Shown here: piece by piece, positions 48,408 to 60,385 of the stretch
Position numbering within the stretch: position 1 is the first letter of the stretch
How the letters are laid out: the number at the start of each line of letters is the position of its first letter
Source: Aquilaria yunnanensis
Taxonomy: Eukaryota; Streptophyta; Magnoliopsida; Malvales; Thymelaeaceae
NCBI GenBank assembly: GCA_039654915.1
Contig: CM077593.1
Location: forward strand, 119,467,413-119,531,412
Length of the DNA: 64,000 bases
Reading direction: 5' to 3'
Program-made: the position numbers and the translations under genes
Notes under the pieces: model-generated
What the model was told of the DNA's origin: nothing
The model's input: only the letters and a program-made list of their open reading frames with translations
Database searches by the model: none

Positions 48408-50446
48408 TAGGTGTGGAGGTTGTTGGATGCTAATGGTAGGTGGGTGAATGGCCAGGATGTCTGTTGATTTTTTAAAGGCTTGTTGGGCATAAAAGTTCTA
48501 CCTACAACAGTCCAAGCGCATGCTGTAGACTTGGGGAAATTTTGACAACAGAGCAGAAAGGACAGTTGGTAGTTGAGGTTTCAGAATCTGAAAATTTTAA
48601 TTAGGGGTCTAAACTCTATTTCTGCTAATAAACTTTTGGATCTAGATGGCTATAGTCGAGCTTTCTACAAAGCTGCTTGGGATATTATTGGCAGGGATTT
48701 TACACTAGTAGCAGTGTAAGATTTTTTTCAAAACAGGCAGATCCCTGCTGAAACAATTGAATGCAACAAATTTGGTATTGAAGCAATCAAGGCTTTTAGA
48801 CCTATTGCATGTTGCCATGTGTAATATAAAGTGACCTCTAAAGTCCATGCAAATTGAATTCAATTAATTTTATCTGAGGTGGTTTGTTTTAACTGATCTG
48901 CTTTCTGTCAAAGGACAAAGGATTGGGGGATAATACTTTTTTAAGCCAAGAGTTTTTGAAACATTATTCTCATTGTGACGTCATTACCTCTAGATACATG
49001 ATGCAAGTTGATAATAAAAAGGCATATGATACTGTAGATTGGCCTTTTTACAACATTTGCTTGGCAAGATGGGCTTTCATCCGATTTTTATTGGTTGGAT
49101 AATGGAGTGTGTATCTACTGCTAGCTTTCAATCTCTTTGAGGGGCTCACACAAGAAAATCCAATATCCTCATATTTATTTGTCATTGTCGTGGAGTATGT
49201 TATTAGGATGATAAAGGGGCTTAAAGATAAGGGCTTTAGATATCACTAAAAAATGTCAGAGTCAGAGGCTAAGCCCCTTAATTTTTGCTGATGACCTGCT
49301 TTGCTTCACTAAGGTTGATGTAATTAATGTCAGTGAGGGCAATTCATGAGACGATTATGGAGTTTTTTGGTGTTTAATCCAGGTTTGAGTCTTAATCTCA
49401 ATAAGGCTAAAATATGTTTTGGATGAATAATCAATGATGAAAATTAGGAAATACTTCAGATTACATATTTTCAAGAAAGTTAGTTGCCTTTCATGTATCT
49501 TGGAGTGCCTGTAGGAGCTATAAGGTTAAAAAAAAATGATTATTTACCTCTTATTGAGAAGATTACCGAGAGAATAAAAACTTAGGCTAAGAAACATTTG
49601 TCATATACGGGGAAGATTGCAATTAGTGCAGTTCCTTCTCCAGAGTGTGCAAGTATATTAGTCTTCCATTTTTATTTTCCCAAAGAACGTAATTAAGACG
49701 ATAGTGTATCGTTGTAGAGATCCATTTCTTGTGAGGAAAGAAGTAGGCACCATTTGATTGGAAATAAAGAATGAAAGGGGATTAGATGTGAGAGATATAG
49801 AGCGGATTTGCAGTTGAATAGGCAATTTTTGTGGGTCAAATGGGTGCATGATTTTTATCTGAAAAATGCAAGCATATGGCTAGCTGTGAATCAATTAAAG
49901 GAAAATGGATTCTTGGAGTTGGAGGAATTTGATAAAGGTTGGGGACTATTTAAAACAAAAATATGGACCAGTGGTGGTGTATATGTACGTGGACTATTGA
50001 AGATGGTGGGAAGATGTATGAAGAAATTCAGCTAGTTGGGAATAGATGGAATCGGCACAAGTTTGTGTGGGAACCCTTAGCAATTCCAAAACATTGGTTC
50101 ATTTCTTGAATCTATCTACAAGATGAGTTTCTAACGAAGGAACCAAGAAGTGCGTGCGGAGGGATATAAAATGATGTCCAAATAGATATGTTCTTTGTTA
50201 TCTAAAGGATGAAACAGCAACTCATGCGCTATTTATTTAATTTGAGGAGGGCCTGTGTGCATAGCTTCACATAATTAAGGATGCACGAAGCTCTAGCTTC
50301 TCTTGACATTTGCACATAAGGATTTCTAGACTACCAAAAATTTACATTGAGTTATGATTGTTTAGATTGACTGTATAACCTCGGGTATGTTAATTTGTAT
50401 ATATATCTTGATATGAATGAAAGCTTTTCTTGCGGATAAAAAAAAT
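48408..50446 (+). pseudogene. Decayed L1-type LINE, ORF2 (reverse transcriptase) remnant
   Basis: Pieces of a plant non-LTR ORF2 appear in order but in shifting frames with stops. They are DANGRWVNGQD (about 48425), DGYSRAFYKAAWDIIG (about 48645), KAFRPIACC (about 48793), QVDNKKAYDTVDW (about 49006), MGFHPIFIGWIMECVSTASF (about 49070), then LIFADDLLCFTKVD (about 49280) with the RT active-site FADD. They continue with SLNLNKAKICFG (about 49390) and a WVKWVHDFYLKNASIW block (about 49830). A zinc-knuckle-like C-terminal relic follows at about 50150-50230. The typical 3' end of an adenine-rich tail follows at about 50434. The endonuclease part is absent, so the copy is 5' truncated and inactive. 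Confidence 0.85.
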
Positions 50447-51440
50447 AAAATTTTTGAAAAAAGCTTGATAGTAAATAGTAAAGAGTTTTAGGATTAATTG
50501 TTTATATATTTGAAAAGTTTCAAGACTTATTTAAAAACTAAAAAGCTTTAAAATTAAAATAAAAAAATATGAAAAATTTTAAGACTTCATGTGATATTTA
50601 TTACTAGTTTTTAGTAAGCAATTAATCTTATCTCTCGAGCCAATTGGAAACAAATCTTAATAGTATATCATTATAGGCTAAGGATATAGTACTCCTGGAA
50701 TTGGTTTTACTTTTACACTCATACTTTGTATTTATTTATAGTTTTACAATTTTTCTATTTGCTTGGCCAAAACATCTCGCAAGCTCACCCTCCTCCTCTC
50801 CTCTTCCCTCTTCCTTTCCCTCCTCCTCTCCTCTTCCTCCTTTTCCTCCACATCTTTCCACCATCGATGATCTTCTTTCATTCTAATATCGATCCAAATC
50901 CGGTATGGCCACCTTCAAGATCGCGTTGTCTACGGGTTCCTTACTGCTGCCGAAACCACTTGACTGTTACTATCTCCTCATCGTCTTCAATGTCGTATGG
51001 CTCCACGACAAGCTAAAGCTCTGCCTCAGGAACCTCGAATCTGAATTCGCCCTCGTCATCTCCTCCTTCATCGCAAACAATTACATTTCCTCCAACACCA
51101 AGCTTTTCTTCTGTGACATTGACTTCCACAACTCTCAAGCTCTACAATTTATCTCGATTGGCCGAGCCAATGACAGATTTTGTTGATTATAGACCTAAAC
51201 TCAAATTAATCCAATCTGATTCAGGCCCACCATAATTGCTTAATCATCTTTATCTCCTTTCTTTATTTCAATCGTATTTTATTCACATTCCACAATAAGA
51301 TATTGGCTTCCTTTTATTTGCTTTCACCTTTCACCTTTTTTCATTTTATTTCATTTTTTAAATAAAAGGGAAAAAAGAACGAAAGAAACACCTTTCAATT
51401 GATCTATGCACCTGATTTCAACGCCTCTAACATGTTTTCC
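50447..51440. other. Intergenic DNA with a pyrimidine-rich stretch
   Basis: AT-rich to about 50760, then a CCTCCTCT-rich stretch (50780-50870), then about 300 bases of more even composition (50880-51190). One frame (50905-51186) stays open there for 93 codons but shows no known motif. It may be the 5' part of the same unit as the tandem array that follows. Confidence 0.4.
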
Positions 51441-52115
51441 TGCCTATTTTGTAAATAATGTTGCTTATTTCAGTAATAAGTATTATTATTTTCATACAAA
51501 TGTGTTATTCTGTAATATGTTCTTCACTTTCTAAAAGCTGTTCTTTTGTAATAAATACTGTTCTATAAACAATGTTATTCATTTCAGTAATAATAATACT
51601 GAAAGATATTATTGTAATAAATGTTGTTCTATTCATGCAAATATATTGTTGTATAATAAGTTATTTACTTTGTGAAAGATATTGTTCCCTTCAGTAAAAA
51701 GTGTCATTCCATTCTTACAAATGTGTCATTTTGTAATATATATTTTTAGTTTGTAAAAAATAATCTTCTGTAAATAATGTTGTTCCTTTCAGTAAGAAAT
51801 GTTATACCATTTATACAAATGTGCTGCTATGTAAAATGTTGTTCATTTTGTAAGCAATGTTGTTCAAATGCGGTCGCAGTCTTGCAAAAATATTTTTTAT
51901 TTTTATAAGATGTGTTGTTCAATAACGATGATAGTCTCGTAAGAAATGTTATTTATTTCAATAAGAAGTGTTGTTTAGTTCATATAAATATATTACTCTA
52001 TAAAATGTTGTTTATTTTGTAAAATGTGATGTTCTAGATGCAGTGGCAGTCTTATAAAAAGTGATGTTAATTTTGTAAGATGTGTTATTCTAGATGTAGT
52101 GGGATTTTTGTAAAT
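51440..52115 (+). repeat. Degenerate tandem array, block 1
   Basis: Units of roughly 80-100 bases are built from the phrases TTCATACAAATGTG, TGTTGTTC, GTAATATGTT and TTCAGTAAGAAGTG. Landmarks recur at about 51491, 51634, 51712, 51808 and 51977. The array is strongly T- and G-biased on this strand. Confidence 0.8.
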
Positions 52116-52615
52116 AAAGTGAATGTGAGGAAATGGGGAGATGTGCCTAGTGTAGCTTATAGCTACTCATTGCTCTATATTCTATCTTAGACTGAGGTAA
52201 AATACATTCGGATCATGCAAAGTACCCATACTTTTAGGTTATTTATAGTTTCTACTACTTGCTTATTCTTTTTACAATTTTTCTCTTCTTCTTTTTGCTT
52301 CTTCCTTTTATAAAACCCCAAGCTTGCTTAAACCCTCATCCTACTTCTCATCATCTTTTTCAGTTTATTCTCTCCAGATCTCACAACTCTAGTTCTTCGT
52401 TATCATTATTAAAGATGGGAGGATGTTGCCTGTCGATGGACTTTTTTCGATCGGAAATGATTCTAATAATGATGGTAAGGAAAGTAAAGTTGTGGAGAAG
52501 ATTGACCTCTTCCATTGACTGTCCTCCATTGTTTGTCCTTACCTTCGATGACATCTATGCCCCATTGAAGGAAGAGCCAACATCTCGGCCTCCGGCATTC
52601 ATGTTGTTCTGTTCA
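52116..52615. other. Spacer between the two tandem-array blocks
   Basis: About 500 bases of non-repetitive sequence that hold an open frame of 127 codons (52259-52642). The frame starts with a hydrophobic, Phe-rich segment and has no recognised domain. It ends inside the next repeat block, so it is not called as a gene. Confidence 0.4.
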
Positions 52616-53245
52616 ACAAAAAGTGTTGTTCAATTCATATAAATGTGATGTTCTATAATACACTATGTCATTCGTTCCTACCTTGAGCAGCATCTGTACC
52701 CCATTAAAGGAAGAATCAGTGGTGTCCGTGCTGAGTAAAAAGTGTTATTTCATTTATATAAATTTGCTGTTATATAATATGCTATTCATTTCATAAAATG
52801 TGTTGTTCGCAAATAATATTGTTCTGCTTAGTAAGAATGTGATATTCTATTTATACAGTTACGCTATTCTATAATATGCTTTTCACATCATAAGATATGT
52901 TGTTCGTAAATAATGTTGTTCTGTTTAGTAAGAAAGTGTTGTCCATTCATATAAATGTGTTGTTCTGTACTATATTATTCATTTCATAAGATGTACTGTT
53001 TATAAATAATGTTGTTCCATTTAGTAAAAGTGTTGTTCTGTTCATACAAATGTATTGTTCATTTGATAATACGTGTTGTTCATAAATAGTGCTGCTCCAT
53101 TCAATAAAAAGTGTATTTCATTCATACAATTGTACTATTTTGTAATATGTTATTGTGTTCAATAAGAAGTATTGTTTATCTTATAGGATATGTTGTTTGA
53201 ACGCGGTGATATTTTCATAAATAATGTGAAAGTGCAGGTGTACAC
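52616..53245 (+). repeat. Degenerate tandem array, block 2
   Basis: The same phrases as in block 1 recur, with landmarks at about 52630, 52753, 52850, 52935, 53040 and 53123. Spacing is 83-123 bases. Both blocks are followed by similar text (TATAGCTACTC at about 52159 and 53267). Confidence 0.8.
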
Positions 53246-54614
53246 TGGTATATCGAATGTATGTTATAGCTACTCCTCTATCTTTATCTCTCACCCTATG
53301 TTTAGATCAAGAAATTTATGTAAAATTTCATTTTAAATATATACTTTAAAAGGTAAATGGTTTATTTAGATCTTTTTTTGTGAAAGAATTTTAAAATGCC
53401 GAGGAATTCAGAACTGGAATTTAATGTTCCAAGATTCCAATTTAAAAGCCTTGAAATTCTAAATTGATTAGAAATTTTTTATTTTATAGATTTATCTCTT
53501 CATTGCCCTCAACCTTTGCCTGCTGTTAATTCTAGTTTTGTCTGGAAGCTACATCAACATTTAGCTTTAAAGGTTGGAAAGTCATCTAGCAGTTACTTTT
53601 AGTGTTAGAATATTTGAAAATTTATCATAGCCATTGATATATTTTTTTTCCAACTTGTAATGCTAATTTTAGATATTATTCTCAAATGAAGCCTCTGGCT
53701 AGCTAAATGTCTGGTTTGTGTTCAAACCTTTGCCTTTTCACCAAAATAAGCTCCCATTTTTTAATCATCTAACATTGTAAGGCTAGGGCAGAGGTGCTAT
53801 TGCTGGCTAATAGTAGTAGCATTGGCTAGGTACGAAGTTCAACAGTGAATCACAACAAGACAAAACATGTCGTAGGTTGGAGATGAATGAATATGGTAGC
53901 TAAATCGTCAGATTGGATAGGCTAGGGCACTAGTGAAGGAACTGTAAAAAAATAGGGAACAAATATGTCATTTTTCTTTAATAGATCAATTTGATATTAA
54001 CGTCAATAATTAGTATTAGATTTAAAAAACTATGTAATAATTGTTTTTAGTTTTTAGCTTTATTGATTTTATATGGTAAATTATTCAAAATTTTAATACT
54101 GAGAATACAAAATTAGGACGGAAGCAAAATTAAAAAAAAAAAAAAAAAAACATCACACGATTCACACCCCTCTCTATTCTCATTCTTCAATCTCTGCTGT
54201 TAAGCATACCCAGATCCCATGGAGGCCCACCATGAGCCGCTTCACATCCACTTGTCTCATGCTAAGGGAAGAAGAGCCAACATGGGAATTTACCCATCCA
54301 AACACAACATCATAGCACCATAAAAAAATAATAGGAACTTATGGGGAAATTTGATAAAATTGGAGAAAGAAAAATCAAATTATAACTGGGACATAAGTGT
54401 AAAGTCAACAGTTTTCAAAAATCAAGAGATGAACATGGCACTAATTGTGGAATTATTGCTAATCTGTGGAAGTTAATGGTAGAATTATTGAAGCTGAACG
54501 TGTAATTGCAAGAAATAAAATGAATCAAAGCCTTAAACTATTACGTTTTTTCTTCGTTTAAATTCTGTACATTTTATTTGAAAGTTTCGTTTTCTAAAAG
54601 GAAGAAAAAAATAA
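53246..54614. other. Intergenic DNA
   Basis: No gene is recognised. An adenine run of about 19 lies at 54132-54150. Confidence 0.5.
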
Positions 54615-54960
54615 CTAAGGGTCAACTCATTTTAATTTAAGTCAACTTAATTCAAAAGAACTTATTTTTTTACATATTGTTTACCCAAAAATAATTTTAT
54701 TGAAAAATTAGTATTATGTAGGTGTAATAATCCATGAAAAATGTAATTTTTAATCTTATTAAATCTTTATAATTTTCTTTCTTAATTCCTAAAACTAGAA
54801 AAATTTATAAAAATTTAAAGACATCATAACAATTTATGTTTGAATGAACTATTACATTTACATAATATTAGCTTTCAAATGAAACTGATTTCAGGAAAAA
54901 AATGTAAAAATAAAAAAAAATTAAATTAAGTTGACTTAAGTTAAAATAAATTTGCCCTAA
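54615..54960. mobile_element. MITE family D copy 3
   Basis: Left end TTTTAATTTAAGTCAACTTAA and right end TTAAATTAAGTTGACTTAAG are inverted, with the same core as at 41043. It is about 345 bases and non-coding. Confidence 0.75.
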
Positions 54961-55512
54961 AACCGTCTGACATACAAGAAGTCAGATGATTTATATATGT
55001 GTGTGTGTCACCATTAACTTCATGGGCAATCATTTTCTAGGTAAATGGATAATTATTAATAAGTGATTATAAGTAAATTTTTTTAAAAAAAAATATTGAT
55101 TATTTGTTTAACTTATATATCAATTGAAATTTTAAATTTTAAGAAGTTCAAGAAGCACATTTTTTTGCAAAAAATAATATTTTTATTAATTTTTAAACAG
55201 GATAAGAAAAAAGTTTATAAAATCATTTATTTTGTAAAAAAATCAAGTAATTATTAGATCAATAAAATTTATTGCCTTTTAAATAATATATTTTTATACT
55301 CAAGAGAAATAACCTTTTAAATAATATTGATTTGAAGACGGAAGTAAAGCAAAATTGTGAATAAACAGTTATATAAATGCTTATATAATTTCCGTACAAT
55401 GGATATAATACACATATGTCTAATTAGACATAGCATAGATTTTACATTTTTACCCCTTACCTTAAATTCCCTTCCTCAAGTAGTTTATCTCCCTTCTTCC
55501 CTCCTACCGCCG

Positions 55513-55514
<2 letters not shown>

Positions 55515-55556
<42 letters not shown>
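55515..55556. repeat. (CT)n microsatellite
   Basis: About 21 uninterrupted CT units inside the element above. Confidence 0.95.
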
Positions 55557-55560
<4 letters not shown>

Positions 55561-56084
55561 CTGCAACCGACGATCGCCGCAACGGACTCTGATCTCCGTC
55601 GCGCGCCAATCTACGTTGTGCACTGATCTTCATCGCACACAAATCTGGAGGCACACCGATCTCCATCATAAACCAATCTTTGTCGCGCACTGTTCTCCAT
55701 CGCGCACCAACATCCAAGGCGGGGCGAGGAGTCGTGATCACATCCAACGATGACCAAGGCGAGGCGGTGTGATTGGAGGAGAGACAGCGTGATCCAAGAT
55801 GAGGTTGCATGATCCCAGGTGATCTGAGGTGAGGTCGAAGAGGTGGACAAGTGAGGTGGTGCGATCGAAGAAGAGGCGGTGTGTTCCAAGACGAGGCCGC
55901 TTGGTCCAAGTCGATCCAAGGTAAGGTCGAAGAGGTGGATGGGCAAGGTGAACGCGCGTGGAGGGAGGGCCACTGTGGAGGCGATAGCTGTGGAGGGAAG
56001 CGATAGCGGAGAGAAAGAAAGAGCAAACGAGTCGGAAAGATTGATTTGTTTGTCAAAAGGAAAAAATATATATTTTTTTTGTTA

Positions 56085-56750
56085 TTGTCCAGACACTTTT
56101 ATGCTGTACTTTAGACATTTTTAAATTTTTATTTAGACATTTCTTCATTCATTGAATCATATACCTTTATTTAAACACTTATCTAAATATTTAGACACTT
56201 TTTCATTATTATTTGAACACTTTTACATATTTAGTCAAACACTTTTTCAAAATTATTTCAAACAGTTATTTTCTGAAAGATAACAAATTGTTCACAAGTT
56301 ATTTAACCAGACACTTTTATATATTTCTTTAGACATTATTTAATATTCAATCATACATTTTTTCTTATTGATTCAGACACTTTTTTTAACTATATTTTAA
56401 AGATAACAAGTTGTTCACAAGTTGATTTTATTATTTTTTGTTCAGACACTTTTATATATTTCTTTAGACATTTTTCAATATTCAATTAGACAATTTTACT
56501 TATTGATTCAGACACTTTTTTTATTATATTTTAAATATAATAAATTGTTCACAAGTTAATTCTGTCATTTTTTGTTCAGACACTTTTATATGTTTATTTA
56601 GACATTTTACAATATTCAATCAGACACTTATTCTCATAGCTTTAGACACTTTTAATTTAACCTTATAATAATTTATTTTATATTACTTTGTAGACACTTC
56701 TACATACTATATTAGACACATTTACATTTTATTGCAGACACTTTTACTGT
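56085..56750 (+). repeat. AGACACTTTT tandem array
   Basis: The phrase CAGACACTTTTATATATTTC, with variants, recurs more than ten times. It alternates with TTTAGACATTTTTCAATATTC and ACAAGTTGTTCACAAGTT. The larger unit is about 120 bases and degenerate. Confidence 0.8.
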
Positions 56751-57217
56751 TCAGAAGCAACAAGGACGCGCTTGGAGGAAACGATCAGAAGCAAGATCCA
56801 GTGAGGTGATTGATGAGATCCAGCGGCCGATTGATAAGATCCGGCGGGTGACAACGAGATTCAGTGGGTGATTGACGAGATCCGGCGGCCGATCGATGAG
56901 ATCCGGTGGGTGAAGACGAGATCCGTTGGGTGACGATGAGATCTGACAAGATCCGAAGCTGAGTAGCTGCGAGATCTAGAGGCGGATGATGACCATAAGA
57001 TCTAGAGGTGGTAACGATTCATCGGAGGAGGAGGCTGTGGCGGTGGCGGCGGCAGAAGCGGCGACAAATGTGAGTTTTCAAGAGTGTGGGTAAGTTTTGG
57101 TCTAGGGGCAAATTAGTCAATTTATTTATTGAATTGTGGGTTATATATAGGGAATTAGAGCTAAATTAGTATGTCTAATTAGACATAGGTCTACAATATA
57201 ATAACTATAATTTCCGT

Positions 57218-57970
57218 TGATTGGCGCCTCAAACTTCAAACGTGTAATTTAGGTGAATTTGTTTTTACTAAACTAGGGTACCAAAATTATTATTCTCTAA
57301 TTGATTTACTTTGAATTTTATTTCTTAAAATATGTAATTGTTGCCATACTTAAAATCTTTATCCTTTAATTGATGTACTTTGAATCTTAATTCTTAAAAT
57401 AAGTATTTTTTTGCCATGTCACCTACCACACCATCCACACCAAAATATCAGAAAGAGATAAGTATGAGAAGGAAGCCAAACCCAAATTATGGAAGAAAAA
57501 GAGAGAGCCTTCAACGATTAAACCTAATACATGACTAATGTGACGTGAGCTGTAAAAATAAATATTTTTATTAATTATTGAAGCTGAATTAGGAAAATTT
57601 TAAATTTTTTGTTTTATTAAAAATTCAAATAATTATTATATCAATAAATTATTAATTTTTAGATAATACTGATTCTAAAGGGAAAGAAAGGAAAATTGGG
57701 AATAGACAGTTATATAAATGTTTATAGAATTTCCGTGGATTGATGCCTCAAACTTCAAAAATATAATTTGGGAGAGTTTTTCTCCTAAACTAGGGTATCT
57801 GAAAATCGTTATTCTTTAATTGATGGACTTTGAATCTTATTTCTTAAAATATCTATTTTTGTTGCATGTCACCTGCCACGTCATCCACATCAAAGTATTC
57901 TAAAGAGATAAGTACCGGGAAGTCGGACCCCAGTTTTGGGAGAAAAGGAGAAGGCTCCAACCATTATATC
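57218..57970. repeat. Diverged tandem duplication of a region of about 330 bp
   Basis: The text beginning AATTTCCGT and continuing through GCCTCAAACTTCAAA, AAACTAGGGTA and CATGTCACCT occurs at 57209-57510 and again at 57724-57960. The left part of the first copy lies before the inserted element (55320-55395). The second copy is uninterrupted and therefore acts as an empty-site reference. Confidence 0.8.
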
Positions 57971-58469
57971 TAATACATGATTCACGTAAGATACAGTAAA
58001 TTGAGTAACCATGTCATATTTATTAAATCATTTAGTTTAAGGTGAAGATTAAGGAAGTGTAAAACATTTATGTATTATTTTTATTTTTATCTTAACTCTT
58101 TGTATGTAAATTGAGAAAATTGAAAAAAAAATAAATATTGAAATGACAGTTACAAGGAAGTATGATAAAATAATTGACAAAATATGAAAATAGTATAATG
58201 ATTTGGAAATTGATCAAAATAGCATACATTACAATAGTTTTTGGAGATAGTATAAAATAAGTCATTCTGATATGATAAAACCATACTCTATTAGGATTAC
58301 GGATTGTGAATAAAAAAATCATGATACTTCCAATTTGATTCTTTATAATCATTTTATCAAATTTGTATTGTTATTTATGGTGCATTTCCTGTGTACTTTC
58401 TAAAAAATCATTAAAAATAATCATTTCTTCAAATTGTTTACCAATTGATAAAAAGCCTAAAAATCATGT
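57971..58469. other. Intergenic AT-rich DNA
   Basis: Nothing recognisable. Confidence 0.5.
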
Positions 58470-58479
58470 TTATTTTAAG

Positions 58480-59941
58480 GGGTAAATTTCTCCATAGGTC
58501 CTTTAGCTTATCTTCGTGTCCTAAATAAGTACCATACCTTAAAAGTTATTTTATCAAAGTACCATACCTCATTATGCGTATTCCAATTAGATACTTTTCA
58601 TCTGCTTCATTGTTAAAACAGATGGAAATCACTGATGTGTCCTATTTTTAGCCCAATCAACAGCATGATGCTGATGTGGGTCACATATGTCATTGACTGA
58701 TTGACATCAGTGATGTGGATTAATTAGGGCTAAAATAGTCTTAAAAGTAACAATTCAAGTACCCTAACTTTTCTAATCAATAATTCTATATCTAAACTTT
58801 TAAATCTACTAGTTACACCCCTAATCCTATGTAATGAAAAAGAGACAACTTCTAAACCTTAAGCTTTTCAATTCCAGTAAGATGAACAATTCAATCACCG
58901 AGCAAAATCAGATGAATGAATGAATCAGATGAACAAAGACGGAAGGATATTGGGATCCGATGGACGAATGAATCAGAAAAATAGAAGAAAATGGATTTGC
59001 TTTGCAGATCCGGCAGAGGATTTGGGTGATGAATGATGAACGAATGAACAAAGTGTCTGATTTCCATAACAAGAAATTTGGCACAGACCTTCAACAAGAA
59101 AATTTGGCCTTTCTCCACCATTCAAGTCCATTGTCGCCGAACTCCATTGTTGCTAGAGCTCCGTCAGACGATTTCGAAGATTTTCGCTCATCGGATCTAG
59201 TGTCATTTGAGATTAGTGAAGGCAAAATAGGAGACGAAAGGCGAAGGTGAAATTGAGATCGATCTAACGGTTTAATCGATTTCCCTTCCACTCTTTAAAA
59301 TCAAAAGCTTCACTGAACCCACTTTTTCTTCGATTTCAAAACCTCATCCCAAATCAAAAACCACAATGAAATTATCGGCGGCAGTCCATGTCAGATCTAA
59401 AACGCCAACCCCTTTTACACGAAGTATCAACCTTGGTTTTCTTCCGTGATGTCACTGTAAGTCTAGAAGATGTTGTTACCACTGATAATGGTTTTAGAAT
59501 TGGCAGAATAGCCAGTCCAATAGGCTTCAGTTGTTCATCTAATTCGAATTGAAAAGTTTAAAATTTAGATGTTGTCTCTTGTTCATTAGATGAGATTTGA
59601 GATTAGGGGTGTAAATAGTAGATTTTAAAAGTTTAGATTTATAATTATTGATTGGAAATCTTAGAGGACTTGAATTGTTGTCTTTAAGATTATTTTAATC
59701 TTAATTAATGTCACATCATCAATGTTAATAACAAATGTGCTCCATATCAGCGTCATTCACTACTGATTATATTAAGAATAGGACACATCAATGATTTTGT
59801 CTTTTTTGACAGTGAAATGGACAGAAAATACTCAATTAGGATTTGCATAATGAGTTAGAGTATCTTGATAAGATAACTTTAATATAAAGTACTTGTTTAG
59901 GACATAGAAATAAGCTAAAGGATCCTTGGAGAAGTTTTTTC
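58480..59941. mobile_element. Mutator-like TIR element (1.46 kb)
   Basis: The left end GGGTAAATTTCTCC is paired with GGAGAAGTTTTTTC at the right. Sub-terminal GGTCCTTTAGCTTAT pairs with ATAAGCTAAAGGATCC, and further complementary blocks run for about 150 bases. A perfect 10-bp repeat TTATTTTAAG flanks it (58470-58479 and 59942-59951). The interior (58860-59430) is less AT-rich and has unrecognised frames of 60-82 codons on both strands. No transposase motif is seen. Confidence 0.86.
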
Positions 59942-59951
59942 TTATTTTAAG

Positions 59952-60385
59952 TATCTATTTCAAGTGCATCAATCAAAGAATAAGGATCCCAAGTACCCTA
60001 ATTTAGGGGGAAAAACTCTAATTTTCATGATAAGGTGTGAAACAGTTAGATGATGCCTTAAGGTTAGATAATTTCAAGGTCAAAAACAAGGTCACCATCA
60101 AATTGCTGAGGAAAAATAAATGTTTACACCAAAAAAAGGAAAATAAAAATAAAATACATTCAGGGTAGAGACACAAGCATCCAGTAGTTCTCTAGCAGTT
60201 GGACATGAGCTTACAAAAAAAACCCAAACAAAAACAGCTAATTGGAGGATTCTAAGTTCTGTTGTTTTGGTTTCTCAGCCCCTCTTAAAAAAATCCAACA
60301 AGGTCAGACCATGCCAGGACCTATTTTCCAGGATCAGACTCAGGTGAAGAGATAAAAAGCAGGAGATCTCCAATCAGAAGTTGAA
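59952..60385. promoter_or_regulatory. Upstream region of the GLTP gene
   Basis: About 430 bases between a transposon edge and the start codon. It must contain the 5' UTR and, unless regulatory DNA lies beyond the element, the core promoter. No clear TATA box could be assigned. Confidence 0.4.

Larger units (their letters stand above)
55396..57205. mobile_element. TIR element with palindromic ends and internal tandem arrays (1.8 kb)
   Basis: Both ends carry the 18-bp palindrome TATGTCTAATTAGACATA (55416-55433 and 57161-57178) within longer imperfect inverted ends. A perfect 12-bp direct repeat TATAATTTCCGT flanks the element (55384-55395 and 57206-57217). Inside, in order, are a (CT)n run, about 450 bases of GC-rich sequence, the AGACACTTTT array (56085-56750), and a purine-rich array of GATCCGGCGG/GATGAGATC blocks (56770-57000). 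No transposase is present. The long minus-strand frame at 55457-56056 is low-complexity and is not a gene. Confidence 0.8.

Noticed and set aside
52259..52642. Plus-strand frame of 127 codons with a hydrophobic start
   Set aside because: It ends inside a tandem-repeat block, has no homologue I recognise and no splice or promoter context; kept only as a note in the spacer entry.
55457..56056. Minus-strand open frame of 199 codons
   Set aside because: It crosses the (CT)n run and GC-rich tandem blocks inside a transposable element. The product is low-complexity (Arg-Glu and Ser-His-Pro repeats) with no domain.
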